Source: Micromussa lordhowensis
Lineage: Eukaryota; Cnidaria; Anthozoa; Scleractinia; Lobophylliidae
Direction: 5' to 3'
Length of the DNA: 64,000 nucleotides
Assembly (NCBI GenBank): GCA_964020085.1
Contig: OZ026595.1
Coordinates: 16,885,484-16,949,483 of the forward strand
Below the pieces are notes generated by a model. It saw only the letters and a list, made by a program, of their open reading frames with translations, did not search any database and had not been told where the DNA came from. Positions 21,201-33,200 of the stretch are shown here, one piece after another. How positions within the stretch are numbered: position 1 is the first letter of the stretch; every line of letters begins with the position of its first letter. The translations under genes and the position numbers were made by a program.

Positions 21201-24059
21201 CTCAAACATTACATAACATAATGAAACAAAATCACTGTAGCCCATGAGCTTATAGCACGGGGAGGGGAGCAAGTGCTTATTTAATGGGTGATTTTTTGAG
21301 GTCTTCGAGGAAGGGGGGGGGGGGGGAATTTAACCGGATGTTACAAGTAATTAGTAAACCGCCAAAATAGAGCAAGATAAATGTCACTAGTAAGTCAACC
21401 GTAACTAAGTGTAGCTAGCTTTACCAGTGGCTGCGCAGTGAACTTTACCTCTTTTCTTCCGTTCAGCTTTCGCATCGTGCATCCAGCGTGACAAGGGGAA
21501 AAGTATGACATCTCATCGACTCCACAAACTGGATCATACTCACGGCTATTACAGTGACACAGAGAATTACATGGAGCAGACTTGTTAATCTCCGTCAGTG
21601 TTCTGAAAAATAGTGGACTCAAAGTGAACAGGCTTAGAAATACGAAAAAATGAACACATCACACAAAGCACGAGAAATGTCGACAAAATTACATTTAAAA
21701 AGAGAAAGAGCTTCATAACCTCTCCATTAACAGAGAAATGAAGAGCTTGCCAACTGGCACCTTTCTAATTTTTAAAATTACAAAATTTATTTTTAAGAAG
21801 GTATTATGCGTCAAAAAATGTTTTAACTGCGTATTACCAAGAATGGTACACTCATTGCCAAGCAGAGAGGATGATAATAAAGATAACATCAAATAAGAGA
21901 TGTGACCTTGATGTAATACCAAATTCTCTGCACTAATATCAAAAGGGATGTATGGCAGGAAGTAAGGAGAATACGAACTTTGGTCAGAAAGGTTTTATGT
22001 ACCTGTTGGTGTATGGTTCACTGACCCCAGCAAGCAGTGTGGTCTTGCAGCCGGGAATGAGAAATGTTAACACAGCCCAGGTGCCGATGAACTGGAAGAT
22101 GAAACAATACTTGGCGGCGATTTTACACGAACGTCTCACATCGACCCTCTTGATCAGGTAACTCCCCAGGAAAATACCGCCAGCGGTCCCTGGGATAATC
22201 ACGATGCCAGAGAGGATTCCTAGGGGGAAAGGCAAAAAGTAAGCCTCCAATACGTTGGCAGGCAACCCACTGATGATTATTTTTGGAGCACGCCACGAAA
22301 CTCGATATTCCAAGTGGGCTAATAGTAAAAATGTAAAGTGCCGTATTCACATAAAAGTTCGTATAGTATTCACGGTCGCTGCTTTTTTACTAACCTGCTG
22401 TAGAAGACGATTTGCCGAACTGCGACTGAATAAACTTAGAGACGAACGGCCCAAGTCCTGTGGCGATAAGCGTGGTACAGCAGAAAGCACAGGTGTTTAG
22501 CATGAACGTTTTGTTTGTCAGAATGGCTTTCGTGGCTGGTAAAATATCCTTTAGTCGTCCTTGAATGTGCTCATCTCTAGGAGGCAAAAGTCCCTCCTTA
22601 ATCGCCGCCATTCGTTGTTCTCTGGCCCCTGGCATCTCTTTAGGGTAGCCAAGAAGAGCTATTGAGGTACAAAGCAGTAGAAGTCCCCCGAAAAAGTACC
22701 CTAGCCACCAGGCCCCGATCCAGCGGGGATCATCGGGCGTCAAGTCAACTCCAGGGGGCTGGAAATTAGACGAAACAGTTCCATGAGAGTAAATAAAAGA
22801 ACTTCAAAACGTCTGCCTAAAACGACCTGTATTGTTTGGATATTGAAGCCAGCGGAGACGGTAGTTAAATGTAAAGGGTCTGAGAAGAACAAGACTGCTA
22901 TGAGAAGTGGATAAAGATGGATAAAATCGTACGTAGGTATTGGACGCCTTACCTGAATGAGATCTACCCAGACATTCAGAAGCGATCCTCCTGCTACGTA
23001 ACCAATTCCTGGGCCGAAAAACGTGGCCGTAAACCACACCCCAAGGTACATGGGCGCCACCTTGGGATTCACATTCTCGTCAATATACGCCGGTCCAAGA
23101 GTAAACAGGGGCGTGGTCCCAGCTCCTAAGAGAAGCTTAGCTCCTATAAACACAAGCATGTACTTCCAGGCAGTGTATCCTTTGGCTTCTGCACATGTCT
23201 CGTCGTCTCTAGGCATTCCAGTAGTGTTGAACAGACACGTGTCTCCGGTGCCAGTCGTTTGAAATTGAAGAGGGGTGTACTTGCCAACCAACACGTGGGG
23301 CAAGGCAAACAGTAGACATCCAAGGCTAGTTACCAGGGCTCCTATGCCTAACCAGCGCGCTTTGTTCCTGTGGCCTCCAAAGTAACTAATGAAGATGATT
23401 AGAAGGAGCGCGGAGACATCGTTTGCTGCTATTATCATTCCAGTTTGCTTACTACTTAGTTTGAATCTCTTCTCGAGCGAAGTGAGACCTGCAGCCGTCA
23501 GCCCTGTGGCAATCATTCCTAAACAGAAAAAAAAAACTTATTTTCAATCTACGTATCTGAGTATTTTACTTCCCCCTGGAAGCCTTGCAAGTCTTTCCCG
23601 GGCAGCTTATTCCCCGGTATTTTGTCTGACTGACCTAACAAATCCTAAAAACTCAGTATAAAAATCTGCATACGAGCCAAGTGGCTCATCAGGGCGGCGC
23701 TTCTCTCCGGTTTCTGTAGCATGAAGCGACTAGGAGTATTTCTACTTCCCCTTGATTGGATGCTAGTCTATCGCAGGGTTACCCCCGGCATTAAATTCGC
23801 CGGTACCCATTTATACGCCAGGGCTCAAACCCGGACCGCTCGATCCGGAGTCGATCGCACTAACCATGAGGCCACCACGCGCAGCAAATGTTCGTCGGAG
23901 GATGAGAAGAAAATTGTTCTTACCTTGCATGAAGGAATAGAGAGTAAGAAAGACGAGAAACCATTTGGGCGAGTTGAGTTTCTGCAGGAATTTAGGTCTG
24001 AATGATCTCCACCCGCACAACAGATCCCTCTCGTCTGGCTTAACGTCGTCGTCTTGCAT
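18229..24059 (-). CDS. Organic anion transporting polypeptide (SLCO/OATP family), complete
   Basis: Multi-pass plasma-membrane transporter of amphipathic organic anions, major facilitator superfamily. Eight coding exons (minus order): 24059-23924, 23518-22953, 22758-22395, 22219-22003, 21602-21449, 20712-20537, 19970-19756, 18572-18229. Phases fit exactly to give 723 residues, a normal family length. Hallmarks: the first helix joins to a [11 protein letters not shown] segment; the OATP signature region reads [14 protein letters not shown] (about 244-257), close to the family D-x-R-W-I/V-G-A-W-W motif; the large extracellular loop has a Kazal-like cysteine pattern (C-x3-C-x-C, then [15 protein letters not shown], about 430-470). 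The tail after the last helix is about 90 residues, rich in Ser/Pro/Gln and acidic residues. The start is the first in-frame ATG, 43 bases after a possible 3' splice site. The exact SLCO subfamily was not resolved. Confidence 0.93.
19337..19563. mobile_element. Hairpin MITE with ~88-bp inverted arms in the last SLCO intron
   Basis: The left arm (19337-19424) contains ATTTTACAGTTGTCTG and GAGGTGACCTTGCTTTGATA. The right arm (19476-19563) is its imperfect reverse complement, with TATCAAAACAAGGTCACCTC and CAACTGTAAAAT. The loop is about 50 bp. Non-coding, between SLCO coding exons 7 and 8. Confidence 0.7.
23665..23882 (-). mobile_element. tRNA-derived SINE, second copy, in SLCO intron 1
   Basis: The minus-strand head repeats the tRNA-like CCTCATGGTTAGTGCGATCG and CCGGGTTTGAGCCC boxes and the body GGGTACCGGCGAATTTAATG shared with the 1647-1897 copy. 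Its 3' part differs: it ends with a GAGCCACTTGGCTCGTATGC block and a T-rich end near 23665. The two copies therefore share a head and body but not a tail, suggesting two subfamilies. The head lies about 40 bp from the splice donor of SLCO coding exon 1 (donor at 23923-23922). Confidence 0.75.
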
Positions 24060-26558
24060 TTTTAGCGGAATAACTTTACAGCTTACACGTCAGAGAACTG
24101 GAGAAAAACATGACCCTGAGGGAAACAGAATTATTACATTAACACCAATTCAAACAAGGAGATCACGAGATTAAAACTAACTACAACGCACTGTGATCTT
24201 TGGTAGCGATTAGATTACGAGTAGCCGGTTTTTGTTCCTGAACTCCTCCGCGCGCGAAACTCAGTCAATATTATGCAAATAAGAAAAAGAAACACGCTAG
24301 GAAAAGAAAGAGACAGCTCGCAGTGAACGTAGCGATAGATTTACTGCAGCTTGTTGTTGTTGTTGTCTTTTTTTTCATTGTTTCTTTTTTGTGTGTTTTG
24401 TTTTTTTGATTCGGGCATAGTTTGTGTTGCGGACGACATGTTAACATGAGCCTAAGAGTACCACATGGAAGTATACAGGAAGTCATCTTCCTGTATGCAG
24501 TGTAAACGCTCGAATCCTTCAGATTAGTGTAACGGAAGGTATTTGCGCGGAACTGCGCGTATGGGGAAGGATGCGGACTACCAGCTTGGGCGCTGTTAAA
24601 TGCACGGATAACGGTTGGACAAAATTGGCTAGGGGAGAATTTCGCTAAGTTACGATAAGGTAAAACAACGATCGGAATCTTAATTCTCGTTTTATTAATC
24701 AAAACTTTGTCAAGTAGGCACCTGATGAGAATAAAGAAAATAATCAAACGAGCGTTTTTTCTGATGTACTACCGAATTCTCATAATAATAAATAACAGAA
24801 TGTATGCACATCGGTACGAGAATTTATAAGTTGTAACATTCCTGTGTGGATAACCTGTTTGGAAGTTAATTAGAGATTCAACTGAGTTTTTCTTTGCCCA
24901 AGGTAGACAATGACTACACTAAATGGGGAATAACTGGGCTTTAGGTTCTAAAAAGAGAGCTGACAACCGACACCTACAACACAATGTATCCTATATTACG
25001 CTTTAACATATCGAAACGCTCAAAATTTTCATAAATACCGAATCAAGGAAGCAGCAGTTATTTACTCAGCTACAGATGCGGAAGTTTCGTCTGAGACGGT
25101 TAATTTGCCTGAGAATATGGGTCACAAAATCTCGCACTTTTCCTTAAATTTCTTTTGATAAAGAACGATTATCCATCCAAATTCTGCACAGGTACTAGAC
25201 CTTTGTTTTCGCTTGTTATTTTAAAACAGCCCCCAAAAAACTGGTCCTTTCATTTAGAGACGACTAATTAGTCTAGACGAATAATTCATCGCTTGCATAA
25301 ATTCTCGGGCAATAAATACACTGGAAATAAAACTAAAAGATCGAGATATTTCACCCGCGTATTGCCGGCCGGACGTATTTCAAAGGACAAGGAAAATACG
25401 AACAACAAAAATCAAATCCGCAAGCTTCTGGCAGATGTCGAACTTTTCTTGGATGCGAAGCTAATCGAAATAATTGACAGAAGAGACAAAATATAGAGCC
25501 CACACTACAGAAACAGATTAAAAACCGAAATTAAAAACACGATAGTGACAAGGTTCGATTGAGCGCAAACAAAACAAAGACTGTGTGAGGAGACAGACGA
25601 ATGACATATTGCTATTCTTAAAGAATATTTTATGTATTTGAAATGATAGCAAAGAGGACTTTGCGTCGAAAGGGACTTGTGCTTCCTTTCATGACAAAAT
25701 TGCAGTAAAATTAATCTTTTCAATTCTGGTTCGATGAAATCAGACGGTATCGAAAATGAAACTTGTTACTGATAAAATTGACGCGACAAATTTGAAAGGG
25801 TACTTGGAAAATGACAGTTTCGAAATCCAATTTTGTTCTGTGTAGTCCGAGCGATTGTTCTCGAACAAAAACGATTCATCAGAATATGTAGAAAAATGCC
25901 AAAGTATCGAAATTTTTTCAAGGTCATTTCACACTGACATCTGTTACGAATATATCTTGGGCAAAGGCAAAAATTGAAATCGTCTCTCGCTTTCCAGGTT
26001 TCTCAGTTTAGAGAGCTTTGTTGCGAATATCACATACCCAAACCTGCAATATAGAAAGTTGCAATCAGAGATCTCACCTTCGAGAAGTATCGCGTTGGAA
26101 ACACATGCCAGGGAACCATATCACCAGCATGGCAAACGGTATTACATAGAAAAACGCTGAGTAACGACTGGAGCAAAGCGAAAAACAACACCAGCTGTAA
26201 CGCCGGGATAATATCAAAACTTTATGCTCATTGTAAGTCAAAAAATGAAAACAGTGGGGTAACCGCATAGGAGCCGTATGATAACTATTGACCACGTCAT
26301 CCAAAATAAAACAACAATTCAAATTACACCGATAAAACGCAACGACCCGGTGAAACTAAATAAAAAAGGAAGTTTCACCAATAAAGCCGCGCAGTTCATT
26401 CATATCCTGTACAAAGCCGTAAGCTAAAAATTCTAATATGCCCATATGGTCTGAACGGCTTTGTGTAAACACGGTGATTTCGTCAGGCTAATTTTATGAT
26501 TTTTTTTTTTTTAAGAATAAATTAATGACTTCCAATCAACATCTTTAGTCTTTCAAAC
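24060..26558. other. Non-coding DNA upstream of SLCO start
   Basis: Probably 5' UTR and intron or promoter of the SLCO gene. TTTTTCTCCAG (minus strand) ends about 43 bases upstream of the ATG and looks like a 3' splice site, implying an upstream non-coding exon. No other gene is recognised; the frame near 26074-26322 (minus) is hydrophobic but unassigned. Confidence 0.35.
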
Positions 26559-27133
26559 TAAGGGCCTGTTTACATGGAGGTGGGGGACCCCAGGTAGGTG
26601 AGGTAACCCGCCTAGCCGTGGTCGAAAAATGGCCAGCGTTTACATGCAAACTTACAACCCCGGGGTCCCGGGGTGACTTTACTTGACGTAAACATTGAAA
26701 ATGGCGGACGGACGACGCATTTTGGCGGTCAGTGTTATTTTATCTTTATTTTCTGCTCTCGCTGCAGCATTTCAATGCTGTGGCGTTTTATTGTCACTTT
26801 TGATGATACAAAGCCTCCGCCAGAGGCAGTTAACGGCCATATTCTTCTGGTTCAAATTTTTACGCGCTTTGGCGCGCTTGCAAATGTAACATGAACTCGA
26901 CCCCGGCTAGGCGGGTTACCCCACCTTGAGTCGTTTACATGGCAAAATGCGACCCCGGCTAGGCGGGTAACCCTACCTGGCAGACCGGGCAACCCGCCTA
27001 GGCGGGTTACCCCACCTATCATGTAAACATGATGAAGTAAAAATGAGAGATTATATGGAGAGGCGGGTTACCCCACCTAGGCGGGTTACCTCACCTACCT
27101 GGGGTCCCCCACCTCCATGTAAACAGGCCCTAA
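26559..27133. mobile_element. PIF/Harbinger-like MITE with ~54-bp TIRs and TAA duplication
   Basis: Terminal inverted repeats begin GGGCCTGTTTACATGGAGGT at 26562 and are matched in reverse at the right end (to 27130). They continue through GGGGGACCCCAGGTAGGTGA and AGGTAACCCGCCTAG for over 50 bp. TAA flanks both ends (26559-26561, 27131-27133), fitting the TWA-type 3-bp duplications of Harbinger elements. Inside, the GGCGGGTTACCCCACC motif repeats near the right end. The centre holds a short frame from ATG at 26695 or 26701 (MADGRR) that encodes a hydrophobic stretch but no transposase. The class is inferred from ends and TSD. Confidence 0.75.
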
Positions 27134-28150
27134 AAAACCTGGTTTCAAAACGGGTCAATTCTGCTGCGATTTCCACATGAATATAATTGTGATTCATTTT
27201 CTTGCTGTGTGGGCAAATGTCCGTTGAAACAGAGGGTTCATGACAATGCAACTATTGCATGGTGCCATTTTAGAGAAAATTCCTCAAATAGTGTCAACAC
27301 CTCTATGTGGTTTACGCCAATTATTACAAAATTCAGTATTGACCAACCTATACTTCAGATAGACGTTCACCAGCTTATAAAGAACAATAAAAACAGCGAA
27401 CAAACTTTTGAACAAATGTACTCTTTCCTTTACAATGTTCGCGCTGCAATAAGTTCCGAGATTTTTTATGTGGCGAAAAAAATCGAAAAAAGAAAATTTC
27501 AACCAATTTACTACAGTTAATCGTTTAAAAATGTTTAGTCCCGTATTTTTATTTGTAGCGTATTTGAAAAGAAGGCATCTGACTTAAAACAATTTAATTT
27601 CTTTCGCTTGAAGTTTTGTGAAATATGTACAAAACTCCGGAATGCAATATATTTTATCACGGTGTATTGACATCTGCAAAGAAACAAAGACCTCTGGAAC
27701 CAACAGCCAAATTGAATCCAGAGATATTTTTTGATTTTGTTTGCCAATCTTCACACGAAGGAGACAAGACTAGCGCGAAACACACGAGCCAATACCGTGC
27801 GGATATCACCTTACGTAGCCCTTTCCACCTATCAAATGCTCGGTTTAGACTTTTGATTGATTGGGACATCAAAACCAGTACAAGCTGTACAAACCACCGA
27901 CAAAACAAAGAAGATAACAAAGATAAAATTAGGATTGTAAGTAAACAACGTGAAAAATAGCCCGACATGGATCGTACTCTATACTTTGGATTGTACCGAG
28001 TTTTTAAGATCAAGACTTAAACTATCTCTATTTTTTACTCTCTACGCTAAGTCATTCGAGACCGTTAATACTACCTACTAACGGTAACTTATACGTTCCC
28101 CTCCTGAGGAATTCCCAATTGTAACGAACAAATATTTGTTTCAAATAATA
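27134..28150. other. Unassigned DNA with overlapping uncharacterised reading frames
   Basis: A minus-strand frame at 27657-28013 (118 codons) contains a strongly hydrophobic stretch after MSGYFSRCL and ends VNTP. A plus-strand frame overlaps it at 27625-27960. Another plus frame runs 27209-27520. None resembles a family I recognise, and no splice context was established. It could be a decayed repeat or a small gene; I cannot choose. Confidence 0.25.
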
Positions 28151-28320
28151 AAGGGGGTAACTCTCTGAAGAAACTGTGGTGCTGCGTCGGTGGGGAGTAT
28201 TACAAGAGAATTCGGTTTTATCAACTGAGTTGATAATGTGGATTGGCCGACACGGTAAAGAGATTCGAAAGCTGACGTTTCGAGCGTTAGCAACTTAGTG
28301 TGATAAAACCAAATTATCTT
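28151..28320. repeat. Palindromic interspersed repeat family, copy 2
   Basis: Shares AAACTGTGGTGCTGCGTCGG, GGGAGTATTACAAGA, TTATCAACTGAGTTGATAAT, GTAAAGAGATTCGAAAGC and CTGACGTTTCGAGCGTTAGC with 30349-30594. It appears to be a half copy: only one arm of the hairpin is present before GATAAAACCAAATTATC. Confidence 0.7.
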
Positions 28321-30348
28321 TGTTTCAAATAGTCAACTGTACTGCAGCCTAAGAAAATGCATTCACTTCTTAGTCCACACTTCCAAGCGACTCAACTTTG
28401 CTTCGGAACAGTTTTGATTCTCTTTTAGAGAAGAACTAATGAAGTTTTGATCAAGGAATTATGCAGTCGTGAATGCTCGTTAAAAAGAAACATATGAAGA
28501 CTATTAACTACCGGGGTTCTTCAGCTTAGATACTGAAACGCGCACTAGTATCTACTGGTAGCATTCACTTCATCAGATAAGATAAAATTCGGTTTTCTAG
28601 GTACTACGCCGGTGAACTACCCTGCCAGGTTAATTGTTGTATTACAGTTGTGCACCAACATATAGAGCACATGTAAATACTCATATCTGATATATCTGCT
28701 GATTTTCCTAAAAATATTTCGCTAGTAGCTCGGTCGTGGAGTATACCACACGGCTTTCAAGATTTGCCAAGTTACCTTATTTGATTTATCTTCAAATTCA
28801 TGCAATCAATCTCAACTTCGTGTTGCGTTCCAAACAAGTCAAGGTTTGCCACATGCAAAGGAGTTCAACCTTACCAGAGTCTAAAGCGAAGACTACTTCG
28901 AGAAGCAAAATTAGACGAGTTATCTGTCCAAAATTGTCGGTAATCGTCCTGTGTTTTGAAGGATAGCGCGTTAGCTGTCCGTTCTGTGTACAGGGGAAAT
29001 GTGTTTTAGGATTAAACTTTCCGGTTCCGCAAAGTTTGTTCTTTATATGATGGCTTCGCAACCATGTTTTATCTGTCGGGATTGCACTAGGGGTGAGACA
29101 TGCTCAAGGAACAACTTTGTGTAATTCAAAATGAGGTCTTTCTTCAAAGCACTGCATTGACAATGATATAAAAGTCTTAACATTTTAACATCGATAAAAT
29201 GTTCAAATAGTTTGTAGATTTGTCGCATTAGATTGAACCGTGCGTTAAACACCGAACGAATTATCTTAAAAACAAAAAATAATAACTTGTAAAATAATAG
29301 TTATCAACCTGCAAGACGAACTTCGTTAAATATTTCATGCCATGAATAAAACATATTCAAAGTTCGCTAAAAATATTCAAGACAAGAACATCTTTAACAT
29401 GAATACTGAAGAAAAGTTTGAATAACTGATGAAAATATGTGAAAATACTACATTGAAACTCTTGAAGTTACAATCGAACGATAACACTCCTCTTAAAATT
29501 AACACTACACCTCTATACAGGTGTCAAACATGGGATTATGTACAGCTAGAGTAGATATACCGAAGGCCCCGCAATATTATTGCATTGAAACAAATTCAAT
29601 AACCGCGCCAAAATAAAAATAAAAAATGAATTAGAAAGCGAAAATTTCGAAAATACATAGGGCCAAATTACCGGCCACGCCAAACAATATTGCTTAAAAC
29701 AGTAATGAGCTGAAACAAGTACCTTCTGGAGCGCCGATAGCTGACTGCACACAAAAACACATTAAGGGATAATCACAATAAGCGAGGTAAAATGCTACAC
29801 AACAAAGTACGTTTGGACTATTGCAAAGGTCTGAATCAAGACATTTTGCACGTTAGCAAGACTGAAAAAACATACGCTTACCTGTTACAGGTTCTCAATC
29901 AACAACAGAGAATGAAGCAGTCAAAAACACACAAGGCTGAACAAAACGGACCCTGCAGAGAAACATAATTGGGTGTAATTAACCCGTTAAGCCCTCTTGT
30001 AAGCCAGCATTGAGACTTTCCCTTTTGTGGTCAGGGGCTGTTGAATTTCTTGTCGTACCAGTTTGGAGAATTCAATTTTCGATCACGGTGGCTCGCTTTA
30101 TTTACCACCTTTCCGTTTTGGGCATCAGAGAGCCCGAAGATATTGACGAAGCAGGATAGAGGCAAAGTTTACCGATGTTCGAAATGCGAAGAATCAAATA
30201 TGTTGAGGACAACAAAACACGCATATACTCTGCCGATCCACCTTACATTTGTGACAATATAAATAAGGTCGCTTTCACGACTTCTAACCGAAAACAAATT
30301 TCAAAACCTGGTCACAAAATCTGCGAAACATCAGGGTGAAACTTTCAG
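28321..30348. other. Gene-poor AT-rich DNA
   Basis: No exon, RNA gene or clear repeat structure recognised. Short reading frames occur at chance level. Confidence 0.4.
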
Positions 30349-30356
30349 AGGGGGCA

Positions 30357-30393
<37 letters not shown>

Positions 30394-30594
30394 TATTACA
30401 AGACAATTTGGTTTTATCAACTGAGTTGATAATGCGAATTGGCCACCGTAAAGAGATTCGGAAGCTGACGTTTCGAGCGTTAGCCACTTCGTGGATTCGC
30501 TCCGACGAAGGGCTAACGCTCGAAACGTCAGCTTCCGAATCTCTTTACGGTGGCCAATTCACATTATCAACCCAGTTGATAAAACCAAATTATC
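30349..30594. repeat. Palindromic interspersed repeat family, copy 3, near-perfect 76-bp hairpin
   Basis: A lead (AGGGGGCAAGTTTCTAAAG, then GTGGTGCTGCGTCGGTGGGA) is followed by a hairpin. The left arm 30410-30485 runs from GGTTTTATCAACTGAGTTG to CGAGCGTTAGCC. The right arm 30511-30587 is its reverse complement with only a few mismatches. The 25-bp spacer is itself a mini-hairpin (ACTTCG...CGAAG). This is the fullest of three copies in the window. Confidence 0.8.
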
Positions 30595-33090
30595 TCGAAA
30601 CCTTCAGAGACAAACGTTTTGTGACAACATCCCTGTGATGTACCCTAAACCCTAAGTGACCTTTTCTATCATGCAGAGCGCTCTTCAGTCAAAGGCCTAT
30701 TAAAAAGCTCCCAACCAAAATACACCCCCTCTCTGAAAGTAACCCCTCCTCCCTATCTGAATCAAGCTCCTCCCACTCTGAATGTAATAACACCGCCCAT
30801 GATGGACAACATATCAATTTCTTTCAATCTTATAGAATATTCTTTTCAACATTCTTATTCAATATGTTCAGTTGACAGCCAGATAATTTTTCGCGTGTTT
30901 CATACTATTATTTGTAGAGTATTTGCATGGCATCCGTACCACAGGGTGTTTTCATTATGTAGGCCTAAATTTTTTCTAGCGCAAAATCCCGTTCCAAATA
31001 ATTGTATAAGCTGAACCATTTTCTTGGGTCGCAAAAATCCTTCCGATAATAAGCCAGCCAGAGAAACCTTCGGAACAAACTGAAAAAAGGCTGTAACGTA
31101 TACTACAATATTGTGAAATTACCAAAGCAAAACTGATCTCGGATAAGAAATGCTCAACGACAATTTTATGTTAAAATGATTTATAAACTGCTGTGAAAGA
31201 GGTGGTGAAATTCGGTCCTAACAGATAATATCCTTGTAGGACAATCCCTCAAATTCAAGAAAACATATTACGTTTTTTTCAAATTTCGAATACCATCATG
31301 ACGGGAATTGAAATGTCTGTGAAATTATAATTGCTATGGGTATAATAATATAATTTTCGACATGTGTTAGAAAGTTTGGACGACAAGTCTTTATCAAAAA
31401 CCTATTACAATAAAAAAGGAACGCAAATTCGTATGACACAATTAAGGTAGCCATTGGCAGGCAGATGTTATTGGAAAACGCAATATGAAACTAAGCTAAA
31501 AAAAAAAAGAAATTATGTTAAAATTGAAATCGACATGCAACGTCTACTCTGATAAAAAGCAAAAAGCCAAGGGGTTATTTTGTATATAATAAACTTGAAA
31601 CTAACAAGAAATCGTAAACAAAACTTACAAGATAAACCCAATTAAACTCGTGAAAATGAACTGCTTTTGTCCGGTCAAGAAACTCTTCCTGGTGTAAATT
31701 TATCCCTATCAACGAGATCCACACGAATCAGTATCTGTTATTTCAGAACAAATATCTCGGCTGAAAAATCGCTAGTTCACTCGACTGCGAAGGATAATAA
31801 AATTGGGGCACCCACAGGTAAACCCTGCTATTCACCTCGGGTCGTGCGGTAAAATTATTTGCATGAAACATACACAAACCGCAGGGAAACATGAAGGAAA
31901 CAATAGTCGTTATTGCGACCTTGAAGCCGTTGGCAACTCATGCTCACAAAGGTGAACGCCATTTTAAAAAGAACTGAATGTTTAAATATAGCCCGAAGGC
32001 GGATTATATACTCTTTAAAGGTTTCAGAACCTAAAAGCTGTGGTGAATATTAATCGAAATTCCCAACGAAATGGTCTTCACTGAAATGCCTAATTTGCTC
32101 GCGAATATTGCTTCTGTTTATGAACTTCGCTCTTGACTAACGGTCCATTAATTCTCTCTCGTTTTCAAATAACTGAAAACTCTGTTTTTTCAAGACCGTT
32201 CCGCGCCAGAAAACGCAAAATCTATGCTTATAGGAACTGTTTCCTTTTAACAAGCCTTGCGCTCGAAGCAGTCAGTTCTTCAAACGTTAAACTTAAGTCA
32301 ACATTTACCTTAGTTGTCTGCACGTTTCGCCAAATATATTAACAATGTCACTCGCACACTAACTTGTTCGAAATGGTCTCTGGTGTGAATACTAAATATT
32401 CTTGAAAGATAACGTTGGTAATAACAGGCGAAAATATTGAATTGCACACAACTTCCTACCAATGTTTCCTCCTGACATGTGATTCTTAAATTCCGAGCAT
32501 CAATATTGAGACCCGTGAAACAGTCACGACATGAAATTTACATGTAACATAAACGGCAACAAACTCGTTCAGGGACTACACGTGAAAACTGCATAGATCT
32601 ACGCTAAAATAAGCCATGATTTTATGCTAGCTTTATCTATTTTTCGAGAACTATCGTCGTGTTTGCAAGTAAACATATTTTCGAAAATAGCATCGCGGCG
32701 TTGTTTGAGTTCATGTATGGTTCGTGACTGTAGCGGGGTCCAATTGACTTAACACAAATTACAGTGAGTAACAAGTAGCTGCCTGATAATTTGCACGTAA
32801 TGTAAACCCGAGCAAACGAGTCGTATTAAACATACCTATCACTGCACCTTGCAGAGACGAGAACAGTTACTTTACCGGCAAACGTCATAAAAATATAAGG
32901 AGCTATCTACAACACACACACTTAACCGAGCGATTACCTAACTTCGCTAACTTCTGAATATAACCAAGATAACAAAAAGATATTCAACATTTTTCGCCTA
33001 CTTACACATAATTTGACTTACTCTACGAGAGAATAGCCTACCTCAGAATTAAAATGGAAGCAAAACAAAATTCCGCGAAACGACTCACCA
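30595..33090. other. Gene-poor AT-rich DNA
   Basis: No gene recognised. There is C-rich sequence (CCTCCTCCC, CACCGCCC) near 30740-30800. The frame at 31667-31852 is unassigned. Confidence 0.35.
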
Positions 33091-33200
33091 TATTTCCTTT
33101 CTACTACAAGTTCTTCATTGTCTGCAGCTGATTGACCACGACAGCATCTTCTTTTGTACACTTGTGCGTATAATATTACGAATTCAACCGATTATGACCG
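33091..33200 (-). other. Possible upstream non-coding exon of the SLCO gene
   Basis: On the minus strand a strong donor, AAATATG|GTGAGTCG, ends a stretch with open reading from the stop near 33200 but no in-frame ATG (it would read YKRRCCRGQSAADNEELV). The SLCO coding exon at 24059 is preceded by a 3' splice site that needs a partner. This fits a 5' UTR exon joined over a ~9 kb intron, but it could belong to another transcript. Inference only. Confidence 0.25.

Noticed and set aside
24271..24747. 158-codon minus-strand frame
   Set aside because: Carried by poly-Lys/Thr coding of simple A/T-rich and TTG runs; no recognisable domain.
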